Assembly: GCF_958979055.1 (NCBI RefSeq)
Contig: NC_084899.1
Span: forward strand, 22,077,501-22,141,500
DNA: 64,000 bases
Origin: Alnus glutinosa
Lineage: Eukaryota > Streptophyta > Magnoliopsida > Fagales > Betulaceae
Reading direction: 5' to 3'
The translations under genes and the position numbers were made by a program. A model generated the notes under the pieces. The model was given only the letters and a program-made list of their open reading frames with translations, ran no database searches and was not told where the DNA came from. Shown piece by piece: positions 36,258 to 48,029 of this stretch. Numbering within the stretch: the first letter of the stretch is position 1; each line of letters starts with the position of its first letter.

Positions 36258-37430
36258 TCATGGTTGATCTCCGTTGGACCTTGATCGTGTCAGACGCCTA
36301 CGCCTTCTAGGAACTGGTGATGCGTCATCACCCATATCACTTAAGATTCGCAAGTCATCTTCTTCATCATCATCGTTGTCATCATCATCATCATGATGTA
36401 GACCCAACAGATTCTCTCCCCAAAGAAACCGCCGTTCAGATAAAGCTCCTGCTGAGCGTCGATGCCTTGTCCAAGCCCTCGACCGAGCCCTAGGTTCCCC
36501 AGCACCATCCATTGAGCCAATCATCTGAAACAAAAACAAAGTAGTCCACCATGGCCCATTAACTTCCCCTGTACCACTTTGCCTCTCCCCTGCTAATCTA
36601 TCTCCATTTTCAACAACGTAGTCCCCAACCACAACAGCACCTGGAATAGCTGAACGAATAGCACTGACAATATCACCGTACTCCCTCTGGTGCTCAAGGT
36701 GTCGCCAGGCACTTTCTCTAGATGGGTCTACATCAGAGGGTCGGGTTGTTGGGTGAACCCTTCTGGCATGTCTTCGCAATTCCTGGTAATTACCAAAGAA
36801 TGAGCATGATTCCCTGGAGCAACTTCGCTTCTTCAGGTTAAGATACTTCCTGGCCTCTTCTACAACCTCCCAGCCAAGAATGGCTCCTCGGCACAATGGA
36901 CATTTCAAGCTCAATTTTGATTCTGATGAATTCTCCACATCTAATTCTTCAATCTCAACCCTTTCCCGACCAGATTCAGAATCAACTGTTTCCAAAATGC
37001 CTTCTTGCATTTCATGTCTAGTTGGATCCCGAAAACCATCTCCTCCTTGTTCTCCAGGCAATCCAACAGATATTACTGTATTTCTTTCATTTAGATTGTG
37101 ATTTTCACTAGCTTCATTTAAGTCCGTGCTCAAAGCCAAGTTCACATCAGAAGTATTACTAGAATTGTATGTGTTTACAGGTAAAGAACCGGGTAAAGTT
37201 GGACTGCTCCTAGTGTTGGCCCTTAATTTTTTAAAGCGGTCCAGGCAATTTGAATGCCTGTAACTTGTATCACAGATGTAAGATCTGCAACCCTTATCAT
37301 GCGAGCTACACAGGAGGAGAACAGCATTATGTGGATGGTCCATGCAGATAGGGCATGAAGCCTCATCCAACTCTTTGTGAAGAGCACACATATCTGAATC
37401 AGAATGTATTCTTCGTTTTACACCAGCCAT
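36258..37430 (-). CDS. DUF1644 family zinc-finger-like protein, 390 aa
   Basis: Single coding exon, complete from ATG at 37430 to TGA. The N-terminal Cys-rich block (residues about 15-66: CPICMDHPHNAVLLLC, then C48, C53, H59, C62) is RING-like and typical of plant DUF1644 proteins. A second block has CPLC (177-180), GW, then C204/C209 and H221/H226 spaced as an unusual zinc finger (SCSRESCSFFGNYQELRRHARRVHP). The region to about 275 (AWRHLEHQREYGDIVSAIRSAIPGA) is also family-typical. An acidic run (346-359, mostly Asp) and a basic tail (RRRRRLTRSRS, 375-385) suggest nuclear location. Family members have been linked to stress responses; the biochemical role is unknown. An in-frame splice acceptor (TTTACAACAG) lies 10 bases before the ATG, so the 5'UTR is split by an intron. 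Confidence 0.9.
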   Translation of the reverse strand: MAGVKRRIHSDSDMCALHKELDEASCPICMDHPHNAVLLLCSSHDKGCRSYICDTSYRHSNCLDRFKKLRANTRSSPTLPGSLPVNTYNSSNTSDVNLALSTDLNEASENHNLNERNTVISVGLPGEQGGDGFRDPTRHEMQEGILETVDSESGRERVEIEELDVENSSESKLSLKCPLCRGAILGWEVVEEARKYLNLKKRSCSRESCSFFGNYQELRRHARRVHPTTRPSDVDPSRESAWRHLEHQREYGDIVSAIRSAIPGAVVVGDYVVENGDRLAGERQSGTGEVNGPWWTTLFLFQMIGSMDGAGEPRARSRAWTRHRRSAGALSERRFLWGENLLGLHHDDDDDNDDDEEDDLRILSDMGDDASPVPRRRRRLTRSRSNGDQP

Positions 37431-37440
37431 CTTGTTTTCA

Positions 37441-40400
37441 CTGTTGTAAATTACTTAAACACAAGTTAATATATCAGAAAAGCAGTACCATCAAGCATAC
37501 TTCAACATTAAACAAACAGAAATACTAATAGATGATGACATTGTTGAGAGTAAAACTTATCAGTGACAATTAATTCGACAGAGAAATTCTTTTGACAAGC
37601 AATTCAAGAAAAAAATTCTAACAGGTCCAAATTGAAATGAAAATACATTCATGTCAGACAGAAAAATATTTATAGCAAGCTATGAGCAGTAAGCCAAAAC
37701 AATTAAAAAAAATTATCACCCACATCCCTACCAACGTGCTCTGCTTTACAGAAAGCGAGAAAGAAACGATTAAAATATTCCTAAATTCACTTGAAAGGGT
37801 TTTGGGGTTCCAAGATCAAATTCACTTGTCCGAATGTGCTGCTAGATCAATAACCAGCAGCTTATTAGTGATATAGTACATAAATTCCCGATGAACAAAT
37901 TTTAGATCTTACAACATCCGTGACCCTTTAAGTAAGCTAGGTGTTATATTTCACAAGCCAAGAATTCATGATGTTTGTAAATCAGCTGTTGGTGCTGCAT
38001 ATATAGTTTGTGTTGCACTAGGTAACAACGTAATCATGAACTAGTTAACAATGCAATCATGAACTAAGTAACACTGCCCTCTACATGTAACTACAATTCT
38101 CTTATATCACATCTTCCCTCTCACCGAAAGATATTTTGCTTCAAGACTTCTAGTAAAATCAAGCCCAGAACCATATTCTTGCTCTATGGTTCAGAAGAAA
38201 ATGTTATCATTTAATCCTTCAAACTAATCAACACCACAGATTATCACGCCTCAACGGTTTCTTAAACAATTTTACACGGAGAAAAACATGTTCTCCCATA
38301 ATGGACCCCAAATTTGTCTTTTCCCGCACAAAATGTTCTTTACTTGCTTGACACAACATTAAGCCTTTCATAATGGCCAAGACAAATGTAAGGGAAAATA
38401 TAGTAATCTGAATAGCAAAAACTAGTCCAACTATAAATGATTTTGGACGAAACCAAACCAAAGAAGCATTAGAAGAGAACTTTTTTCTTTTTATTTTTTG
38501 ATGAATTGGAGCATGTTCTGTGTACTAACAATTGCAGAAAAAGTCCGGAATATAATTGTTTCTTTTTAAAACCATTTTGCATCTGTGTACTAGTGAAAAT
38601 TTGAAAAACACACAATGAGAACATTATCCAAACCTAAAAATTGCGACATGGAGAAGTTTTCATCTAATATGTTTACAATAATCAGCAGTAACATATAGCG
38701 TCTTTAGCTTCATCATTCATCAAATACTGTCCGAACTTACTTTTGCTTTAGAATCACCTTTATCTGCCAAACGGATTACAATTGATATATTTTCACAAAT
38801 CAACTAGTCCTTTTAGCATTAAAAGTATGATATAAAACATGAATCGAAATCAACAATGACAAGGAAGATTTTATCCAGATCGACAGCATCTAATCAGCCT
38901 TCTCATAGGACACAGTTCACATGTCAATACTTTTGGACCCATGACAAATCATCATATTGACATAGAATACTTGACCACTAAATAACAACTGTCACCTTTT
39001 TTTTTTCTCATCCATTATGGATGGCATCCTCAAGACTTTGCATCCAATTTTATTAATCCTAAAACACTCTGTAAACCCATCTCGACTAATCATTTATAAT
39101 CTACCAAATTCCTTCAATCCACTTAAAAAATTTACATTTATTGTTCATAAAACTACATTTGAGTAGACCTCTCCACATTAAAACAAGAAAATAACCAGCA
39201 TCTTAGCACAACATTTGCTTAATGAGGTGAAATGTGCACGTGTCGGGATAAGTCGGTCTTTCTGAAAATATATAACCTCAAAGTAATTTCATCCAGCATT
39301 TTACCAGAAAATTCACCTCAATGGGGTGCAATGTGCACAAGAGCTAGAATAGGTACGTCTTACTGAAGCTAAACAACTTCAAAATGATTTTTTTCCATTC
39401 ATATAAGTGCAATGCATAAAAAATATTTCGACCACAGCACAAAACTTCTAAATGAATGCATAGCATGAGCCAGCCCAATGAGAAACAAACCTACTAGGCT
39501 ATCATCCACTATTTTCTAATGTCCTCCGAGTATTTTAATTCAAAAACTAACTAGTATAAGAAATGCTAATCATTAATGTGATGGATCTCCCACTGAGAAG
39601 TATCAACTCCCCAAACTTCACCGTGTGAGGATCAAGATGAACACAACTCTGACTAATGAATAGATAACTATAAAATCTACATGCATGAGCAGAAGCCAAA
39701 TAAAATTATATTCTGTCAGGAATAAACACTACTAAACCATATACAATAGGATATAAAACAAGAAGGCAACCCATATCGAGACGAATATTTTTTTGAGATG
39801 TGAAAGCAATTAATGAATGAGAAGAGGCTGGAACTTACAGGAGAAAACAAATCATTCAACCACATATAAACTCACCAAGAGGGGGTAGTTCCTCTAAATA
39901 TTTTCCTACTCGAGGCTTCTGAATCTCTATTTGTTTTACCAGTTGAAAAATACAGATCTTTACTTCACTTTATCTACTAAATAACAAGGCAAGCGCTAAG
40001 CAATGTTCTGGAGTATGTTTTAAACAATGAAGCAGTGGAATAGCACATCAGAACTTGAAGGAATACAGCGTTGAATAATTGCTTAATGACTGGTTCTCAC
40101 CAGGTCACCAATACCAAAACCCTGCAGTTATACAACAAAAAGAAGTGAGTCGCATACTCAGAATCTCAATGTCAAAATTTTATCAGTCATCAAACTATAG
40201 ATGACATCATTGTAAAGTGTATAAGCAGTGTCTACTTTAAATTGACACCAGGAAAATATGACCCATTTTAGTGAAAAGTAAAATAGATCAAGGAAATGTA
40301 ACTCCAGCTCAAGACTGCTCCAAAACACTCAACAGCCTAATCTCCAGCAGATTGTGATAATTTAATAGGTAGATATGACAAAAATCAGTTTAGACAACAC

Positions 40401-41420
40401 ATCAGTTCAGAAATTGCAAAACAGTTGACATTATCATCATGAACTTGCTCTTAATGTCTTCAAACCTCACTTCCCTTAAGCACGCATGATCATTCGCCAA
40501 CTAGACTACCAAATGTAGCATTAGAGCGATGCATAGCCGTCAAAAAAGGCGAGGAAATATCTTTTAAGATAGCTCGGCACTTAATAATAACAAACAGAAC
40601 TCCCAGAAACATTTTCTTCAAATATAAGAAAATGGCCAGCATTTATAGTAAAAGGTGGTACATCTCCACCTTTAAAAGTTAAGGTCTGGGGTTCAACTCA
40701 TTACAGGTGAGGTTTTTTGGGGTTAAAGGATCTTCACAGGAAAAGGAGACACATCGTTAAAACAATGAGCATACGTACAAGATGAGAACAACAGCCATTA
40801 TCTAAAAACCCTTCTTGCCATTTCTATTGTTGTTTGGAGATTCCATATGGACCTTAAACTTTATTTCCATACATCTACAACTACAGACAATTGCATAATA
40901 CATTCATCAATTTGCAGTTTGCACCAAAGACGCAAAATTCAAACCCAGTAAAAAGTAAATTAAGACGATTCTTAAAGCTGATCATTTTGATTACCAATGA
41001 ACCATTCGAAAATCAGACAAATTTAAAAGAAAAAAAAAATAGGAACTTGCAAACAGGTTAGACTTGTAAGATCACAATAATTAAATTGGAAGAATTTAAA
41101 AGAAAAGAAAAATAGAAACTTGTATACAGGTTAGGCTTGTAAGATCCCAAAAATTCTCTCTTTTTCCTACACAGATTGATATATTTAGAATCAAAATTAG
41201 ATTAACCCCAAAATCAAACCCACAACTTCAAACCTCCACCAAACCCTAACCCCAGCTGTAACCCACCAAAATTTCTCATTTTTTTTCTTATATAATTAAA
41301 GAATTAAACACATCAGAATCAAAGCACCCGATCCAACAAAGATCAAACTGAATCAGAATCAATCAGAACGAACAATCAAACAAAAACTGAAATTTAATTG
41401 AGATGTAAAGGGGAGGATTT
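37441..41420 (-). other. Probable long 5'UTR intron of the DUF1644 gene
   Basis: The acceptor at 37441 implies an upstream non-coding exon. A candidate first exon is about 41425-41580, just before a short intergenic stretch, with a possible donor near 41420 (TTTC|GTAAAT). Alternative internal exons with good signals include a 21-base piece near 40101-40123 (CTGCAG acceptor, CTG|GTGAGA donor) and a donor near 39836 (CTCCT|GTAAGT). The stretch holds no coding gene. About 40640-40760 contains a GGGGTTCAACTC word resembling a B-box and might be a tRNA-derived SINE, but this is weak. Confidence 0.5.
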
Positions 41421-42340
41421 ACGAAATAATTGAATTTTCGGTCTCGCTCTGGAATCGGTGGTGAGATTGCGTGAGGGACTCGGTGAGATAAATTAGGAAA
41501 AAAAAAATTAAAAAAAAAATTAAAAAATTAATGGAGAATGTGAAATTTGTGTTGCAAGAGACGCTATTGTTTATTTTATAGGCCCAAAGACAGAGAGGAG
41601 AATTGCAACGCACTTTGGGTCAAAAAGGACGGGACTCTCAAACAGGTTGGTTTTCACAACAACCGCCTTGTGTGAGGGGTCAGGTGGAGGGGTTAGGCTG
41701 CTGCTGGGTGACTTTCTTTTCTAGCGTGGCGTCCACCAGGTGGCTATGGGGCCCGCTTGGTGAAATCTTCGGTAATTTTTTATTATTATTATTTTTTTTA
41801 AAAAAAATAATGACAAGAAAAAATAAACTAGAAAATATTATGGAGAGAATGAGAGGGAGAAGGAAAAATAGAATGCCCAGAAAATACTGTGGAAGCGGCC
41901 CAACTTGTCACACAAAAGTTTACACTTTAGCATTTTTTATCGGACAAAAATATTCTCCATTTTAAAATGAAATGAAAATGGATAATATTTATTTTACAGT
42001 ACAATTTAAAGGTACTATATTATTAACATAATGTCATATTATTTAATTTTAATATATATATATAGTTAAATGCATCAACTTCGTTTAATTAAGAAGATGA
42101 TGATCCTTCTTAACCAGGATCGAAGATTTAACAAAATATCTTTTCAGTCCACTATAAAGGAAGAAGATCGATCATATCCGCCTGCCACCTACGGGGGAAA
42201 TCCCACCCCCGGGGGTGGGAACTGGGACACGGCCGGCGGTGTAATCTTCAAATATTGCTCAATAAAGAGAATATGATGTTCCTCACATCAACAACAACAA
42301 AAACAAAAATTTGTGTGAAAATAACAGCAACTGCATGCAT

Positions 42341-42530
42341 ATCTGCATCAATGCATGCATGCACGGCGGTGGCTGATGTGGTGAGGACCACACTGGGGTA
42401 CAGGGGTAAGGACAAGCTAATTCATGACCACAAGGGCACTGTCACAATCTCCAACGACGGCGCCACCGTCATGAAGCTCCTCGACGTCGTCCACCTTGCC
42501 CCCAAGATCCTCGTCAACATTGCCAAGTCC
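42341..42530 (+). pseudogene. CCT7: Fragment of chaperonin CCT subunit eta (TCP-1)
   Basis: A plus-strand frame encodes [37 protein letters not shown] and [21 protein letters not shown], the N-terminal ATP-binding region of CCT-eta (group II chaperonin, cytosolic actin/tubulin folding). Expected residues are altered: GPRGM is GYRGK and HPAAK is HLAPK. After IAKS the sequence diverges completely, before the conserved GDGTT motif. Only about 60 of roughly 560 residues are present, with no start codon of its own. A dead gene fragment. Confidence 0.88.
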
Positions 42531-43386
42531 CTATACTCACATCGATATTTCTTCTTCTTATGTTCTTGTTTCTTGAACATATTCTGTTTGTTTGCTGGAA
42601 AAATGGGGGGAAGAAAGTTAGAGGAATAGGAATATGTGACATATGTCAGTTAATCCAAATTGTCTTTTCCTTCCCCTAATTACGCAACAAACTAGAGCAT
42701 CAAATTTTTGGGTGAAATCTTCAAATGATCTGCGTATCCACACGGCTTTTTTCAGTCATAATCTTTCTCCATCAGTCCTTAAATACCTCACAGGGTCTAA
42801 ATCGATCAGTCATCCAAAAGAAAAAAAACCAACATTTCCGGCTTCTTTTCTGGGCAACCAAACGAAGCCTAAGTACGTACACTTGGGTGCTGGGCAGAAT
42901 TGACAGTTTTGATGTTGTCTGAAGGTTTTAGCCCTGTGATTCTGTTTTTGTACAGAAAGCTATTTTCTCCAGTTGTTTGAGATTAGGATTCTGAACTAGT
43001 AGAAATGTAGGATTATTGGTCGTAATAAGTTAACCCAATTAAGATTCAGAGAGATCGAGTGAGAGAAAGTGTACGTGTGCATCAGTGCATGAGTTTGCAG
43101 CGAAATGGTGGTGGGGTTTGAGATCAGTGCATGTGGATGGTGTACGTTCTTGAATTTTGTTGTGGATTTGGTGTTTGTTTCGGTGGAACGGGATATGAGA
43201 CAGGGAGCTCAAAGATTCAACGGAACATCACCGGAATCCAGTTACGTACCTTCTCCGAGCAGTAAATTTCTTATGGCAACTCCATAATTCGGGATATCAA
43301 TACATTTGGCCGGCCGACAATATTCGAAATTTCACTTTTTTATTTTTTCTCTTAAAAAATAGGATGATGCTAAAAATACAACTTTA

Positions 43387-43478
43387 GCACAACTATTGCA
43401 TAACCCAATGCACATTGGGGTGGGATCCATTGTGTGGGTTCCACCCCAATGTGCCTTGGGGTTGTGCAATAGTTGTGC
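43387..43478. mobile_element. Short hairpin MITE, about 92 bp
   Basis: GCACAACTATTGCATAACCC at the left pairs with GGGGTTGTGCAATAGTTGTGC at the right. Inner arms CACATTGGGGTGG and CCACCCCAATGTG are also complementary, with a short loop (GATCCATTGTGTGGGTT). Similar terminal words occur at 60458-60553. Confidence 0.75.
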
Positions 43479-43559
43479 CCCGATTGTATATAAATTTGGA
43501 CCCTAAAAAATAATGCTGATGTGACGAATGGAAACTTGTCGATATTTGAAATGCTCTAG

Positions 43560-44220
43560 TGTAATACCCCGTCCTAATTAGAATTAAGAATCCCTTAATG
43601 AAGGTTTAAGAGATATTAATTAATGCAGTCTGCTATGTTGGTTTTAGTTTTAACTTAATTTGTAAAAGCTATTTATACCTCAAAATGTGTTACATCTCCT
43701 AGATCTTTATAGGTATTCATGTAACATAAAAACATCTTATGTTGTTTATGTTATCTTTTAGCAACTGTGGTTTGTTATGGTCTGAGTCTGACTTTTCATA
43801 AGTGAAGGAAACTCCATCTCCTGCCTTTGACTTAATTTATTAAGGAGTCGTTGTAACTTTGAACATTATACCGTTTGGGCTCTTTCGTATATTAGAAGAG
43901 ATCTTTGAATAAAAAAAAGAGGTGGAAATCATGAAAAATAAGCTCGGAGAAAACGTAGTGAAATTTGTCCAAGATCGTTCTAATGGTAGAACGCTCAAAC
44001 AGTATCGTGGTAAGTCATATAAGATAAATTGAAAAATTCTACCATTCGAACGACTCAATGATTGTTCTAACAATGACAAACTGTATGCAATTTAGATAAG
44101 TTCAAAATTAGCAGACGCGAGGAAAGGCTTATTTAAATCCTAGGATGAAGTCCTAAAGACCATAAGTGAAGAGATGAGAGAGAAAGAGGGAGAGATGAAA
44201 AGTCATTGGAGGTGGTAAGT
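43560..44220 (+). mobile_element. Possible LTR fragment (TGTAATACCCCG start)
   Basis: The start TGTAATACCCCGTCC is similar to plant Gypsy LTR ends (compare TGTAATGCCCCG at 23294). The sequence that follows is non-coding and no matching end with primer site was found. Confidence 0.35.
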
Positions 44221-44229
44221 GAAGTTTTC

Positions 44230-47200
44230 TCAAACAATTATTAGTAATTTAATAATTCTATTATGTTAGAAAGTCTAAAAGACTATAATCTGATTTTTTT
44301 TAACCTTTTTTATTTTTCCAGTAAAGATTATGTTGCAGCAGATAAGAATAATCATACATTGAATTTCTAATAATAATAATAATATAAATAAATAAACTAA
44401 TAACCGACATCTTGTAATTTATAAACTAATTACATACATAAATATACATATCTCGTATCAAAAAAATCTCGTTATATGGGCACATTTATGTTTAAATCCG
44501 TATGCAAAAGAAAAATAAAAAATCGAGAATTACATGTTTTAAGGACCCGTGTCAATTTAATAAGTTAGATTTTTGAGAAAACGTACTCCAACCCAATTTA
44601 AAATAAGATAAATGATTCATTTCTTCTTAGCATTCTTCGGTCTCTCATTCTTTTACTTTTTAAAATTATCATTGAATCTGTTAAACTTATGTGTGTCTTA
44701 TGTACGTGTATGCCTCACAAATTTAATAATAACTTTGAAAAAAATAAATAAATAAAAAAAAGACCGAGAGAAGATTTATAGCACGTCTCTTAAAAGAAAA
44801 CTTTGTCCTTAATTAAATCAAGGCTAGGGCATCCCAACTAATGGTTTCCAGCAATAATTTGTGTCGAAATATATATATATAACTCACACTCTACTGCATG
44901 GGGAGAAGTTTAATGCTAATTAAACTAAGTTTTGGCGTATTCTTAAAGATGGGTTCTTAATTTGCACGCCAATTAACGTACGTAACAGAATTATGTGAAT
45001 ATAAAAGACATGTTCATCATCGATGCTATTGACTAAACAATTAAATATCCATTAATTATGGTATTATAGTCGGAGATGAGCATGTTATTGAATCTAACAA
45101 AGCCATGATTAATGCTATGAACAAAAGTGGGACAAAACCCACGGCTATTAGGCAACGATGGGGACTGGCAACTACTAGTTTTCCTTTGACTAAGGTTAGA
45201 GACACTTTTATTTTATTCTCATCAGGAGTAAATTTCTTGGTTTGTGTTAGTACATACTCCCGATCACCACGCGAGGGTGGTCGGGAGCTGATATGGTGGC
45301 CACGATCACTAAATTGAACATCGGAAGTGGTTACGAATCTTGCGATCAGCCTTATAGGTTCATCGCGTACAATATATACCATGTTAGGGAATAGAGGGGG
45401 TGTGAGTAAATTGGAAGGATCTCTAGCATTTTTCTTTAATTTTCTTTATATTAATCTAGTAGTGGAGCCATGATTTTGGTCTAGAGGGGTAAGATCGAAA
45501 GAAATATTGAAACAAAATTGATCGTAAAAAATATTAAATAATATAAGTAACAAGATAATGAACAATTAAACACTATTTAATATTCGTTTAAAACATATAA
45601 ATATAATTTGTAACTTTAATTTACTCGGTTGTTTTCGACAACTTTTCATATTTTTGAAATGTCTATATAATCACCAACACATTAACTACAAGTATATATA
45701 TAAAGAATGTCTGTATGTTCGTCAACATATTAACTTAAAAGAACAAATCAAATATAAAAAAAATTTAGAGAGATAATTCGATTTCTTAAAAGTAAATGGA
45801 GAAATAAATCAATGTGAAAATTTGATAATATAATCTCAAAATTTAATTTCCAAATTTGAGAGGAATAAATATTCCTCAATTTAATAAATAAGCATTTCCT
45901 CATGGGGCAATGAGAAGAGCTATTTCAATGCTATTTTATTCCACATTCTTCTATTTTCAATGAAAGCTATTCATTTTCTTAATGGAATAATCATTATACG
46001 TATCAAATGTAATCCTAGTATATTAAACTACTTTTTAAGAGCATTAACTTTAGGAATTTGTTGGAGTTGGAAGCAACACTTTTGTGAATTGAAAGCAATA
46101 TTAAGTTATGTTAGGTGGAAATATATATAAATGAATAATGTTAGAAATCACATTTTTTTTTTCTCACAAATATTTTTTAACAGTAATGTGGCAATTCCAA
46201 TAAACTCTTTGACCAATCATTATTTTTTCAAAAAAAAAAAAAAAAAAATCCAAAAGTTGGTTGGGATTACCATGTCATCATTGTAGGGTAGTTGTACGAT
46301 AAAAATGTGGTATATAGCATTTATCTATATAAATAGATAGATAATACAACTTGAAGATATTTTTAATAAAAATCATAAACAAGGCTTTTATTTGTTAAAC
46401 TATAATCTCTCACTTTTTCTTTTCCTTTTTTTTTTTAAAAAAAATATTAACAAACAACTTTAAAAATAATTAATACACTTTTTTTTTTCTTTTACATCAA
46501 AACACATTTTCAAAGAAAAAAGAAAAAAAAATACCATTAAAAAAATATTAACAAACAAAACCTTTGTTCATAAACATCTCTTATGATGTGCCAACAACAC
46601 TAATTAATTAGTCCCTTGCATTATAACTAATATTTGAATAAATTACAATAAAATAAACGCACTAAGTGTATTAGATTAACTTTCTTTTTTGGTAGGGAAA
46701 AAAAAAAAGAAGATAAAGCATTGCTGTTCTTTGCCCCCCCAACCATTGACTTTGTGTGGCTACTCAATACTTTCACATCAATAACTTGGTCCACTTGCAT
46801 TTAAAAGGATGGCTGATTATCATTGTTAGCATTAGGCCTTAACCATATTGATAATGTCAAATTTGGCACATACGGATGAGGTTCGAGATCACCTGTAAAA
46901 CAAGAAGAAAACGAACGGAATAACGCCGACTTGTGACCAATGAGTGGAGCCTCCAACGATCATGTTAGTATTTTGTCAGCTAAAAGATATATGGAATGTG
47001 TAGATAACTTCAAAATACCCTAATTTGGAAGAAGATACAGTCTTTTATTTTGGGCTCCTTAATCCACTTTGGGCTTTGGAAAAGATGGACTTTTATAATT
47101 AGCCTTGGACCTAGCCTATTTTCTATCCATATCACATATCATCCTCAAGAGTGATTCTCATACCATTGTTGATGCCATCCGGCATCCTCTATATTCCCCA

Positions 47201-47900
47201 TATGGCCAAATGGTTAATTCAGTCAACATTGTTTTTTTTTCCTTCCGGAATATGCAAATAAGTGCCAAAATGCAATAAATCACCTTCTTTTTTTTTTCTT
47301 TTTTTTTTTTTAATATAACACTGTCACGTCAGATAGTAAAAGGCTTTTTAAAGAAAATTTGAGATACTTCCTCTTTCCTTTTTTCAAATTTTTATTTTCA
47401 TTTTTAAATTTTTATTTGAGTGGGCTTTTGTCGCTCTCACTATTTTTTCTTTTGAAATTCAATAAAAAAAAGAAAAATAATATTCAACTAAGGTTGCGTT
47501 TGTTTGTTTGGGGTTTTTTTTTTTTAAGATATAATTTTTTTACAAATCGGATAGTAAGAATTCCTTCGACCCAGCTTCTAAAAACATATGCTTCTCACGT
47601 AAGACACATTACACTTTAAAATATTAAATTAGAGAAATTTTTCTACAACTTTTAATAATTTTTAATATATTAATATTTTTATTAAAAGTGACACGTCACG
47701 TTTTTATTAGTCAAACATGTCAATTTAACGGTTTCTATTAACTTTGTGGACAAAAAACTACTTCAGGGAGTGATTCGTAATTTTAATTTATCATAAAAAC
47801 CCTACAATAATTTTTGTATCACATTATATGATTTGTAATTTAGGTAAACGTAGACATCAATAGCGAAATTTTTTCAAATAAGATAATAATAATAAGAAAG
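44230..47900. other. Intergenic region without recognised genes
   Basis: AT-rich, with poly-A/poly-T runs. A 108-codon open frame on the minus strand at 45056-45382 matches no family I recognise and has no supporting signals. Nothing else can be assigned. Confidence 0.5.
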
Positions 47901-48029
47901 GAAAGGATATTTTGGTCAAATGGAAGGTCCTGCTACAAACCTTGAAATACTATTCCATATTCATCACACTGACGCACCCACAGGCTCCTTAATCGCTCGC
48001 TGCCACCGCTCTCCGCTTTCAAACTCTCC

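Noticed and set aside
40640..40760. tRNA gene or tRNA-derived SINE suggested by GGGGTTCAACTC
   Set aside because: No cloverleaf can be drawn, and A-box and tail are unconvincing; mentioned only as a weak possibility within the intron.
45056..45382. 108-codon minus-strand frame
   Set aside because: No recognisable domain and no supporting signals in an AT-rich intergenic region.
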